Part shown: positions 24,408 through 32,326 of the stretch, in pieces
Numbering within the stretch: position 1 is the stretch's first letter
Layout: every line of letters begins with the position of its first letter
Made by a program: the position numbers and the translations under genes
Notes under the pieces: model-generated
Seen by the model: the letters and a program-made list of their open reading frames with translations, nothing else
The model's database searches: none
Told to the model about the DNA's origin: nothing
Source of the DNA: Pseudomonadota bacterium
GTDB lineage: Bacteria; Pseudomonadota; Alphaproteobacteria; Rhodospirillales; Casp-alpha2
DNA length: 54,401 nucleotides
Assembly: GCA_027624235.1 (NCBI GenBank)
Contig: JAQBYB010000012.1
Location: 1 to 54,401, forward strand
Direction: 5' to 3'

Positions 24408-25685
24408 TTGCCTGTTTCACGGTTTTCGTATCCTACCCTAAAATCCTTTTTCGCCGTTTTGTTCGGCGCCGCTGTTTTGTCGGCAATTTCATTGTCCGGC
24501 GAAGCCCTGGCATTGGAACAATGGGGCCTCGGCAACGACAACAAAACCATCGATACAGGCCGGTCTCATAGGACCGCCCCCATCCTCCTGAGCCGAAACC
24601 ATCAGGATCGGAAGGAAAAAGCCCGCAAGAAACGCTCGAAGGACGGCGGCAGCGGGGTCAGCGGCGGTGGAGGCGGTGGCGGTGGTGGAAAAATAAACCG
24701 CGACCGCATCGGCGAGGATTTCAAGAGAACCGACGAGGACAGAGACGGCAAACTCAGCCGCGACGAATGGAACCGGCGGGGGAATTTTGATCGCCTGGAC
24801 ACCAACGAGGATGGTTTCCTCAGCCTTTCCGAAGTCCGCATCATGTACGCCGGCCATGATGAAAAGTCCTACGACTGGCCGCCCGAAGGGATGCCGGATT
24901 CCGAATCGGTAATCGACCCCAGCGCCAAGAAAGACATCGTCGGCAAAGAGGCGCTCGACCGCGACACCCTTTGCGGCATCGGGCGTTTTCGTTTGGATGA
25001 CTGCACCCCGAAAACATCTTTCGATCGCGGTTTTTTTGAAACCGGCCTGGGACCGGTATTTCCCAAAGGCGCGAATTGTCCCGGCATTGATGACTATTAC
25101 GCCATGGACTATACCTTCAAACGTGACCGCGAAGCCTACCACGGCGGCATCGACATACCGGTTCGATGGGGAACGCCGATGATCGCGGCGGCGGCCGGCA
25201 CCGTGGTCGGCAAGTACAAGGGCGAAAGTTCGGCCCGCGGCATTCAGATCATCATCCGCCATGCGCCCGAGGATACGGGCATCCCGCTTTGGATCTACAC
25301 CATGTACGGCCATCTCGACCAGTCGCCGGACCAGGAAGTCGGCCAGCGGGTGAAGGTCGGTGAAATCCTCGGCCCGACGGGGAATTCCGGGGTCAGCGGA
25401 AAAACCCGTAGCCAAAGCACCACGCGCCGTCCGGCCATTCATTTCACCATCTTTTACAGCGAAAGCCCGAAGTTCGTTGATCTTATGGAGAACATTATCC
25501 CGGTTGACGGATGGTGGATGGACCCCAACGCCGTTTATCGCCAAAAGCTACCGTTGGATTCCGATTCCATGAAAGCCCTGCCCGACGAGGAAAAAGGCGT
25601 CGTCATTCCGGTCATGTTCGAGGACGCCAAGACATCCCCCGCCGCCGCCAAACTGGTTTGGCCGTATACCTGCAAGCGCGACTAG
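24408..25685 (+). CDS. Secreted EF-hand / M23-like protein
   Basis: A 425-residue protein from TTG 24408 (5 nt after GGAGG). After a signal peptide (about 1-36), a basic region and a run of nine glycines, two canonical EF-hand loops follow at residues 109-120 and 131-142 (DxDxDG and DxNxDG with closing Glu). The C-terminal half is a LytM/M23 peptidase fold: H245 and D249 (HGGID), H302 (YGH) and H345. The first His of the usual HxH motif is Ala343 (PAIHF), so the zinc ligands remain but one catalytic His is missing. It may be a calcium-dependent cell-wall-binding protein with weak or no activity. It follows the mer genes by 48 nt. Confidence 0.85.
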   Translation: MPVSRFSYPTLKSFFAVLFGAAVLSAISLSGEALALEQWGLGNDNKTIDTGRSHRTAPILLSRNHQDRKEKARKKRSKDGGSGVSGGGGGGGGGKINRDRIGEDFKRTDEDRDGKLSRDEWNRRGNFDRLDTNEDGFLSLSEVRIMYAGHDEKSYDWPPEGMPDSESVIDPSAKKDIVGKEALDRDTLCGIGRFRLDDCTPKTSFDRGFFETGLGPVFPKGANCPGIDDYYAMDYTFKRDREAYHGGIDIPVRWGTPMIAAAAGTVVGKYKGESSARGIQIIIRHAPEDTGIPLWIYTMYGHLDQSPDQEVGQRVKVGEILGPTGNSGVSGKTRSQSTTRRPAIHFTIFYSESPKFVDLMENIIPVDGWWMDPNAVYRQKLPLDSDSMKALPDEEKGVVIPVMFEDAKTSPAAAKLVWPYTCKRD

Positions 25686-25716
25686 GCGCCGCCCGGCAGT
25701 CATTCCAGGATCATCT

Positions 25717-26478
25717 TCAGGCGTTCCAACCGCCATCGGCCATGAACACGCTGCCGGTGGAAAAGCTGCTTTGGTCGGAGGCCAGGAACAGAACGGATTG
25801 GGCGATTTCCTCGGGCAGGCCATGCCTGCCTAAGGGAATCACAGTATTATTGAGCATGGCGGTGGCGTCGATGCCCATGGTTTTGCTCATGCGGTCTTCG
25901 ATGGTGGTTTGGAATTCATTGGTGATCGGCCCGGGCGCCAGAATATTGACCCGGATATTTTTAGCCGCGACCTCGCGGGCAACACACCGGACCATGCCGA
26001 CGAGGGCGTGTTTTGACGTAATATAGCCAACAGAATTGGGCCGCGCCTGCACCCCCATAATACTTGAGGTCACGATGATGCTGCCGCCGGACGTCATGTG
26101 GGGAATGGCGTACTTGAGGGCGAGAAAGGATCCTTTAATGTTGACGTCGATGACATTGTCGAAAATGTCTTCCGGGTAATCGGTAATCGGCGCATTGGTG
26201 CCGCTGTGCCCGGCGTTGCTGAACAGAACGTCCAGTCGGCCCCAGGCTTCGACGGCCTGGTTGATATAGGCCTGGGTGTCCGCTGCCTTGGTGACATCGG
26301 CGGCGGCAGTAAGGACATCGGAGGAATTCAGTTCGGCGGCGGCCTTATCCAGGTCATCCTGGCTCAGATCAACCAGCATCACCTTCGCCCCCTCGGCCAA
26401 CAGCACTTTCGCACTGGCCAATCCCAAACTTCCGGCCCCGCCGGTGACGATGCAGCATTTTCCATCCATCAGCGCCAT
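25717..26478 (-). CDS. Short-chain dehydrogenase/reductase (SDR)
   Basis: A 253-residue classical SDR: NAD(P)-binding TGGAGSLG at residues 13-20, NAG near 90, catalytic Ser in IVTSSIM and YxxxK in GYITSKHA, and the usual C-terminal GSVFMADGG. An Asp after the second strand (LVDLS) suggests NAD rather than NADP. The substrate cannot be read from sequence. It is divergent from the DctP-like gene and may serve the same pathway. Confidence 0.9.
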   Translation of the reverse strand: MALMDGKCCIVTGGAGSLGLASAKVLLAEGAKVMLVDLSQDDLDKAAAELNSSDVLTAAADVTKAADTQAYINQAVEAWGRLDVLFSNAGHSGTNAPITDYPEDIFDNVIDVNIKGSFLALKYAIPHMTSGGSIIVTSSIMGVQARPNSVGYITSKHALVGMVRCVAREVAAKNIRVNILAPGPITNEFQTTIEDRMSKTMGIDATAMLNNTVIPLGRHGLPEEIAQSVLFLASDQSSFSTGSVFMADGGWNA

Positions 26479-26647
26479 TTTTCATCTCCTTACGTCTAAT
26501 GTCTATTGCCGGTGATACTAGCCGCAGACAACGCCGCCGTCAGTACATTTCCGGCCCCCTTCCCGCCAAAGGTCGATCTCCAATGGGTTGTTGAATGACC
26601 TCAGCCGCTATGGCACCTTCAACCTGCGTTGGATGGAGGATATCATA

Positions 26648-27568
26648 TTGAACCCCACACATATCACCCTGGGCGGGTATCAGCCGCCCGTATCCGTTCA
26701 CAATCAGGCCGCCGAGGTTCTCGGCCGGGAATTAAACGAGCGTCTGCACGACGCCGTCTCTTTCGAGATGGACGGCGATATGGTGGCGTCGCGGGGTATT
26801 AAGGCCATGGACCTGCCGGTCATGGTCGACGCCGGCGAACTTTCCATGTGCTATTTCGCGTCCAGTTATTTGGCCGACAAAGTGCCGGAACTGGGCATCT
26901 TCGACCTGCCCTTCGTGGTCGAGAACAGGGCCAAGGTCTATGCCGCGCTGGATGGCGCATTGGGCGATTTTTTCAAAGCCAGGTTCCGTAAAACCACCGG
27001 GATGCGGGTGCTCGGTTTCTGGGACAATGGGTTTCGGCATTTCACCAACAGAGTGCACGCCATCCATGGCCCGGATGATTGCGCCGGCCTTTCCATTCGC
27101 ACCATGTCGAGCGACCTGCACCAACAGACCTTTCGTCTGTTGGGGTTCGAGCCGACTTTCGTTGACGTCGCCGATTTGGTCGAAGCGGCGAAATCGGGGC
27201 GCATCGACGCCCAGGAAAATCCCCTGACCAACTCCTATCATTTCGGCACCAACCGCTACCATCGCTATATCACGCTGTCCGGGCATTTCTACGGTATGGC
27301 CCTGGTGCTGGCCAACAACGCCCAATTCGAATCCTGGCCGCAAGCCGTCCAGGGCGCCATTGCCGAGGCCATGGTGGTGGCGACGGCGGCTCAGCGCGAA
27401 CTTGCCCAGGCCGAAGACGCCGACATCCTGGGCAAGTTGGACCCGGCCGAAAACGAAATCGTGCGTTTAACCGATGCCGAGCGCGCCGCCTTCAAGGCCG
27501 CCGTTGGGCCGCTGTTGGCCGAACAACGCAAAATCATGGGTGACGAACTGTTCGCCCATATTGAATAA
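26648..27568 (+). CDS. DctP-like (TRAP-type solute-binding) protein without signal peptide
   Basis: A protein of about 306 residues related to TRAP transporter periplasmic receptors. It begins almost at once with ITLGGYQPPVSVHNQAAEVL and carries the conserved GLSIRTM (ligand Arg) and AQENPLTNSYHFG segments of the fold. TTG 26648 lies 8 nt after GGAGG; TTG 26588 and ATG 26633 are in frame upstream, but none of the possible N-termini has a hydrophobic export signal. No TRAP permease genes follow. Either export is lost or the protein binds its ligand in the cytoplasm. The next gene, a dehydrogenase, begins 26 nt later. Confidence 0.78.
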   Translation: MNPTHITLGGYQPPVSVHNQAAEVLGRELNERLHDAVSFEMDGDMVASRGIKAMDLPVMVDAGELSMCYFASSYLADKVPELGIFDLPFVVENRAKVYAALDGALGDFFKARFRKTTGMRVLGFWDNGFRHFTNRVHAIHGPDDCAGLSIRTMSSDLHQQTFRLLGFEPTFVDVADLVEAAKSGRIDAQENPLTNSYHFGTNRYHRYITLSGHFYGMALVLANNAQFESWPQAVQGAIAEAMVVATAAQRELAQAEDADILGKLDPAENEIVRLTDAERAAFKAAVGPLLAEQRKIMGDELFAHIE

Positions 27569-27594
27569 TTTTAAATCGAGGGAGGAACCAACGC

Positions 27595-28488
27595 ATGACC
27601 ATGACCATCGGCATTATCGGCCTCGGCCCCATGGGCGGCAATATCGCAAGGCTTTTGCTGGAAAAACAATTCAAGGTATCGGGTTTCGACATCAACCCCG
27701 ATTGCATCGCGGCCCTGGATGACACCGGTCTTGAGGCGCTGGCCTCAGCCCAGGAGGTCGCCGCCAATGCGGATGTGTTAATTACGTCGCTGCCCAATAT
27801 GGGTGCGCTCAACGCCGTGATTGACGACATCTCGAAACACGACCGGGCCGGGCAAATCGTTATTGAATGCTCCACGTTGGAAGTAGACCAAAAAATAAAG
27901 GCGCATGGCCGTCTGGCCGAGAACGGCAAAAACATGCTGGACAGCCCGATCAGCGCCACCCCCGCGATGTTGGCCAAAGGCATGGCGTCGATCCACATCA
28001 GCGGTGATGAAGCGGCCTATAAGGAATGCCTTTCCGTATTCGAAGGCTTCACCGCCAGCAATTTCTTCGTCGGCCCCGTCGGCAACGGCAGCCGCATGAA
28101 AATTCTCGCCAATTATCTGGTCCATGTGAACACTACGGCGGCCGCCGAATGCATGGCGCTGGGCCAGAAAGCCGGGCTGGACCCGGAGATGATCTACGAA
28201 GTGCTCTGCAAAAGCGCCGGCACGTCGAAAATGTTTGAAATCAGGGGCGCCATGATGGCCAAGTCCGACTACCGCGAGGGCGGCGGCACCATGTTCGCGA
28301 TCTATGAAAAAGACAGCTCCATCATCACCGAATTCGCGGCCCAGATGAAATCGCCGATCGACCTCTACGTCTCATCGCGCCAGAAAATGAATTCGGCCAT
28401 GGCCTTGGGGTACGGCCACCTGGACACGTCCGCCGTCTGCAAAGCAGTTGAAATGGCCGCCGGCATCGACAGGAAACTGGTCGAATAG
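27595..28488 (+). CDS. Beta-hydroxyacid dehydrogenase (3-hydroxyisobutyrate dehydrogenase family)
   Basis: A 297-residue NAD(P)-dependent oxidoreductase. GLGPMGGN at residues 9-16 is the nucleotide loop, DSPISATPAMLAKG corresponds to the substrate-binding DxPVSGG segment of the family, and K169 (GNGSRMKILANYL) is the catalytic Lys. The exact substrate (3-hydroxyisobutyrate, tartronate semialdehyde or another) is not clear because the substrate loop departs from the norm. It follows the DctP-like gene by 26 nt with GGAGG upstream of the ATG. Confidence 0.9.
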   Translation: MTMTIGIIGLGPMGGNIARLLLEKQFKVSGFDINPDCIAALDDTGLEALASAQEVAANADVLITSLPNMGALNAVIDDISKHDRAGQIVIECSTLEVDQKIKAHGRLAENGKNMLDSPISATPAMLAKGMASIHISGDEAAYKECLSVFEGFTASNFFVGPVGNGSRMKILANYLVHVNTTAAAECMALGQKAGLDPEMIYEVLCKSAGTSKMFEIRGAMMAKSDYREGGGTMFAIYEKDSSIITEFAAQMKSPIDLYVSSRQKMNSAMALGYGHLDTSAVCKAVEMAAGIDRKLVE

Positions 28489-28490
28489 GG

Positions 28491-28799
28491 TTATACCAAA
28501 GGCTCGCTGATCAGGTCGTGAAGCTGCGCCGTTCGCCGAACGCCGTCGCCCAGTTCCTGCATCATGTTCCAATATTTTTGGAAATGCGCGGTTTCGCGGT
28601 GTGACGCCAGGGCGTCCGCATCGGTGTAGACTTCGTAAAACAGAAACGTGTTTTCGTCATCCTGGCTTTCGATCACGTCGAATTGCAGGCAGCCGTCTTC
28701 CTTGACCGAATTGGCGGCGTTTTCCAGCATCGCCGGTTTAAGGGCTTCGGTATGGTCGGGGCTGACCGTAACATTGACGACAAGAACCAGATTGGCCAT
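28491..28799 (-). CDS. Antibiotic biosynthesis monooxygenase (ABM) domain protein
   Basis: A 102-residue ferredoxin-like dimeric ABM protein (YgiN-type). It has the typical KPAMLENAANSVKEDGCLQFDVIES and ETAHFQKYW segments. Members are cofactor-free quinol monooxygenases or related stress proteins. ATG 28799 has AAGGA 6 nt upstream and is preferred over the longer frame to 28850. It converges on the dehydrogenase gene with a 2-nt gap. Confidence 0.88.
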   Translation of the reverse strand: MANLVLVVNVTVSPDHTEALKPAMLENAANSVKEDGCLQFDVIESQDDENTFLFYEVYTDADALASHRETAHFQKYWNMMQELGDGVRRTAQLHDLISEPLV

Positions 28800-28954
28800 G
28801 AGTTTTTCCTTAGGCTTAGGGTCAAATTTCTTCGATATTTGTAGGAACACGCCGCACCTTAGTCAACCGCACGCAACCGTGAAGCCGCCATCCGTGACAA
28901 GGCGCATCGGAACCGTTATCACACTGCAAAGGCCAATATCACCGGAGGGGAACG

Positions 28955-29641
28955 ATGGAATACAACTACGGACGCTTCAAAACGTCGAATTACGAATACG
29001 AAAAATTTCCCGGCCCCAAGGCCGGTGATTCGATGCTTGATTTCCCCATGACCAGGCTTGATGGCACGACGGTCAAGCTGGCGGACTACAAGGGCCAATG
29101 GGTGGTCATTGAGACCGGCAGCCTGACCTGCCCAATGTTTGTTAAGAACATCAATCCGATCAAGACGCTGCGGGCCAAATACCCGGACGTGGCTTTTCTC
29201 GTGGTCTATGTTCGCGAGGCCCATCCCGGCTCGCGCACCAACTCGCACAAATCCATGGACGATAAAATCGCGCGCGCCAAGCAGACCCAGGCCGATTACG
29301 GCGATGACCGCGAAACCCTGGTCGACGACTTGGATGGCTCCATGCATCAGGCCTATGGCTCGTTCCCCAACATGGCCTATGTCATCGACCCCGACGGCGG
29401 CGTTGTGTACCGCTGCGATTGGGCCTTTACGCATCTTATCGAAGGCGTGCTGAAAGACCGCCCCAATCTGAACCCCGCCGAGCGCCAACAAATTATTACG
29501 GCCGCGCCGTGGATCATGATCCCGGTATGCCTGAAAGGCGGCTGGGATGCGCTCTGGGATTTGGTGATTGCACTGCCGGGCATCCTTTGGGGGCACCTGA
29601 AGGTGGATATCGCCAGGTTATTTGGAAAAAGCCCCAGTTAG
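28955..29641 (+). CDS. Deiodinase-like thioredoxin-fold protein
   Basis: A 228-residue protein resembling the iodothyronine deiodinase / bacterial redoxin family. The active-site loop is ETGSLTCPMF, with C59 where animal deiodinases have selenocysteine (GSxTUPPF), and VVYVREAHPGSRTN matches the conserved YIxEAHP motif. The C-terminal 50 residues contain a hydrophobic helix not usual for the fold. Bacterial members have no established substrate; a thiol-based redox or dehalogenation role is inference. GGAGGGG precedes the ATG. It is followed after 32 nt by the EamA gene. Confidence 0.8.
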   Translation: MEYNYGRFKTSNYEYEKFPGPKAGDSMLDFPMTRLDGTTVKLADYKGQWVVIETGSLTCPMFVKNINPIKTLRAKYPDVAFLVVYVREAHPGSRTNSHKSMDDKIARAKQTQADYGDDRETLVDDLDGSMHQAYGSFPNMAYVIDPDGGVVYRCDWAFTHLIEGVLKDRPNLNPAERQQIITAAPWIMIPVCLKGGWDALWDLVIALPGILWGHLKVDIARLFGKSPS

Positions 29642-29673
29642 CCGGGTCGCGGCCTAGCTGTCCCGGATCGAAG

Positions 29674-30534
29674 ATGAAGCAAACTGGTCAACACCACGCC
29701 CTCGGCATGCTCCTGATGGCGATGGCTGCCTCCCTCAACGCGACCAAGGACGGACTGGCCAAGATCATGGTCGGCGGCTACTCGCCGCTGCTGATCCTAT
29801 GGGTGCAATTCGCGGTGACGCTGATCGTGCTCCTGCCCTTGATCGTGCCCCGCCATGGCTGGCGGGTTCTGTTACCGCGGCCATTGGGACCTCAAATTCT
29901 CAGGGGCTTGTTCCTGACCTTCGGCGTCTGTCTGTTCTACTGGTCGATACGCTATATCCCACTCGCCGATGCGACGGCCATGGTGTTGGTCGGTCCCCTG
30001 GTGCTGACGGCGTTATCGCCGTTTATATTAGGCGAGCACGTGGGCATCCGCCGATGGATGGCCGTTTTCATCGGCTTTATCGGCGTTTTGATCATTCTCA
30101 GGCCCGACTTCAGCGGCGAGCGGATCGGCCATTTCATGGCCCTTGGCGCCGGCATCTCGGTGGGGCTTTTTTACGCCTTTAGTCGCCTGCTGGCGCAAGC
30201 ATCTCCGCCGCTGGTGACGGTGGCCAACACCGTGATCATCGGGGTCGTGGTGTTGGCGCCGACGATGCCGTTCGTCTGGACACTCCCTGCCGCCGAAGAC
30301 GCGCTGATCATTGCCGCGTTCTTGTGTATTTCCATCTTTGGCCAGTTTTGTATGCTCATATCGTTTCGCTTTGCGCCGGGGTCCATCCTGGCGCCGGTGA
30401 TCTACGTTCAGATCGTCGCCGCGACCGCCTTCGGCCTGATCGTTTTTGGCGCGTTCCCAGACCCCACCACCTGGACCGGCATCGCCATCGTTGTCGGCGC
30501 CGGAATCTATATCAGTTTCCGGGAAGCCCGATAA
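29674..30534 (+). CDS. EamA (DMT superfamily) transporter
   Basis: A 286-residue inner-membrane protein with about ten hydrophobic segments in two EamA halves; ATKDGLAKIMVGGYSPL near the N-terminus and the repeated ADATAMVLVGP segment are typical. Such proteins export or exchange small metabolites; the substrate is unknown. The frame is open far upstream, overlapping the deiodinase-like gene, but ATG 29674 fits the family N-terminus. It converges on the DUF983 gene with a 13-nt gap. Confidence 0.9.
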   Translation: MKQTGQHHALGMLLMAMAASLNATKDGLAKIMVGGYSPLLILWVQFAVTLIVLLPLIVPRHGWRVLLPRPLGPQILRGLFLTFGVCLFYWSIRYIPLADATAMVLVGPLVLTALSPFILGEHVGIRRWMAVFIGFIGVLIILRPDFSGERIGHFMALGAGISVGLFYAFSRLLAQASPPLVTVANTVIIGVVVLAPTMPFVWTLPAAEDALIIAAFLCISIFGQFCMLISFRFAPGSILAPVIYVQIVAATAFGLIVFGAFPDPTTWTGIAIVVGAGIYISFREAR

Positions 30535-30547
30535 CGTGACCGCGCGA

Positions 30548-30910
30548 CTAAGCGCCGCCGTCTTCCTCGGTCGAGCGAAACTTGAACTGAAGTCCGACGG
30601 ATAGCCCTTTAAGAAGCGGCAGTATGGCTAAGGTGCCGCCGATCGTCAGCGGCGTCCATAATGCCGCATGCACCCAAAGCGATGGCTGGAAAGACAGCTC
30701 CACCCATAACGCCAGCCCGACGATGATGCCGCCCAACACCATGATCGCCGGCACCACCGGACCGTCGCCGACATCGTGACCGCCGAAGCCGAGGCCACAG
30801 GTATCGCAACGCTCGATAATTTTAAGATAGCTTTCGAACAGCCGGCCCTCGCCGCACCGCGGGCAGCGGCCGCGTAGGCCGGCGCTGAGCGGCGATCCGG
30901 TCAGCGTCAC
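30548..30910 (-). CDS. DUF983 family protein of the cox operon
   Basis: A 120-residue inner-membrane protein with an N-terminal zinc-ribbon-like part (CPRCGEGRLFESYLK...CDTCGL) and two membrane segments. DUF983 genes normally follow coxC in alphaproteobacteria and are thought to help oxidase assembly, though this is unproven. GTG 30910 overlaps the coxC stop codon (GTGA) and gives the standard N-terminus; the longer frame to 30988 is an overlap artefact. Confidence 0.9.
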   Translation of the reverse strand: MTLTGSPLSAGLRGRCPRCGEGRLFESYLKIIERCDTCGLGFGGHDVGDGPVVPAIMVLGGIIVGLALWVELSFQPSLWVHAALWTPLTIGGTLAILPLLKGLSVGLQFKFRSTEEDGGA

Positions 30911-31722
30911 CCGGCGACTGCGCCGGAGCCGCCCCACCAATAGACCCAGACGAACAGGAACAACCACACCACATCGACGAAATGCCAATACCAGGCGGCC
31001 GCCTCAAACCCGACATGAGCTTCCGGGGTAAAGTGTTCGGCCTTGGCCCGGCGCCAGCAGACAAACAGGAAAATCGTGCCGACGATGACGTGGAAGCCGT
31101 GGAAACCGGTCGCCAGATAGAAGGTCGATGAATAGATGCCGCCGGTGAACGTGAATGTCGCATGCACGTACTCATACGCCTGGAACCCGGTAAAGGTCAG
31201 CCCCAGCAAGACCGTCAGCAGCAACCAGCGGGCCGTTTTCTTGGCGTTGCCTTGCAACAGCGCATGGTGGGCGAATGTCACCGTCGCCCCGGAACTGAGC
31301 AGGATCACCGTGTTCAGGAACGGCACCGACCAGGCGTCCAAGGGAACAACACCCTTGGGCGGCCAGGACTCCGGCGCCACCAGCGAAAAAATCGGCATCG
31401 AAGAATGGAAATAGGCCCAGAAGAACGCGAAAAAGAACATCACCTCCGAGGCGATGAACAGCACCATGCCCATGCGCAGGCCGAGGCGCACCACGTTGGT
31501 GTGGTCGACACCGTTCCGGGACTCGGCGACGACATCGCGCCACCACCGGTAAGACACCCAGAACAGGATCAACAGACCGGTGGCGAACAGGTAAATGGTG
31601 CCGCCCTTCATGTACCAGACACCGCCAATCGCCATGATGAACGCGGCCAGCGTCCCGATCGCCGGCCAGGGGCTCGGTTCGACCATGTGGTAGGGGTGTT
31701 TTTTTGTCTGCTCGCTTGCCAT
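30907..31722 (-). CDS. ctaE: Cytochrome c oxidase subunit III (first oxidase)
   Basis: A 271-residue protein with seven membrane segments and the subunit III signatures HPYHMVEPSPWP, FAFFWAYFH and the C-terminal WHFVDVVWLFLF. It stabilises subunits I and II of the aa3 oxidase. GGAGA precedes ATG 31722; the frame upstream overlaps ctaG and is not used. It lies 4 nt after ctaG in the order ctaC-ctaD-ctaG-ctaE-DUF983. Confidence 0.97.
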   Translation of the reverse strand: MASEQTKKHPYHMVEPSPWPAIGTLAAFIMAIGGVWYMKGGTIYLFATGLLILFWVSYRWWRDVVAESRNGVDHTNVVRLGLRMGMVLFIASEVMFFFAFFWAYFHSSMPIFSLVAPESWPPKGVVPLDAWSVPFLNTVILLSSGATVTFAHHALLQGNAKKTARWLLLTVLLGLTFTGFQAYEYVHATFTFTGGIYSSTFYLATGFHGFHVIVGTIFLFVCWRRAKAEHFTPEAHVGFEAAAWYWHFVDVVWLFLFVWVYWWGGSGAVAG

Positions 31723-31726
31723 TCTT

Positions 31727-32308
31727 TTATCTCCGTGACACCACCTTCTTGTCGCTGTCCTCATTACGATTCGGGGCGCGGAAGAAGGTATAGGACAAAG
31801 TGATTTCATTGACGTCTTGGGTATTGGGGTCGGTGAATATCGCCGGGTCGACGAAGAATTGCACCCCCATCACCGCTTCTTCACCGGCCTTGAGGCGTTG
31901 TTCGGTAAAACAGAAACATTCAATTTTGGAAAAATATTCACCGGCCTTGAAGGGCGTCACGTTGTAGGTGGCGTTGCCGGTGGTGGTCTGGTCTGAAAGG
32001 TTGCCGGCGCGGTAATTGATCTCGGTCGGCGTACCGGCACGGACCCGGATTGTTCTCCGTTCCGGCTGGAACCGCCACGGCAGGCCCGCATTGACATTGG
32101 CGTCGAAGCGGACGGTAATTTCCCGCGCCGGGGTCGCCATCGATGCCGTGGGCGCCGCGGCAAAAATTTTCGGAGTGCCGCCGAACCCGGTGACCTGACA
32201 GAAAAGCTGGTACAACGGCACCGCGGCGAAGGCCAAGCCGACCATGCCGGCTGCCGCCGAGAACAACACGATAGCGGTTTTTTTATTTTTATTTCGTGGT
32301 TTGCGCAT
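31727..32308 (-). CDS. ctaG: Cytochrome c oxidase assembly protein CtaG (COX11 family)
   Basis: A 193-residue copper chaperone that inserts Cu(B) into subunit I. One N-terminal membrane helix anchors the periplasmic domain. The hallmark VPLYQLFCQVTGFGGT and the copper-binding IECFCFTEQ (Cys-x-Cys) are both present. It lies 18 nt after ctaD and 4 nt before ctaE. Confidence 0.97.
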   Translation of the reverse strand: MRKPRNKNKKTAIVLFSAAAGMVGLAFAAVPLYQLFCQVTGFGGTPKIFAAAPTASMATPAREITVRFDANVNAGLPWRFQPERRTIRVRAGTPTEINYRAGNLSDQTTTGNATYNVTPFKAGEYFSKIECFCFTEQRLKAGEEAVMGVQFFVDPAIFTDPNTQDVNEITLSYTFFRAPNRNEDSDKKVVSRR

Positions 32309-32326
32309 GGCCCGTTTCCCGCTGCC

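Noticed and set aside
28955-29641. Possible selenocysteine in the deiodinase-like protein
   Set aside because: The codon at the active-site position is TGC (Cys) and the frame has no internal TGA.
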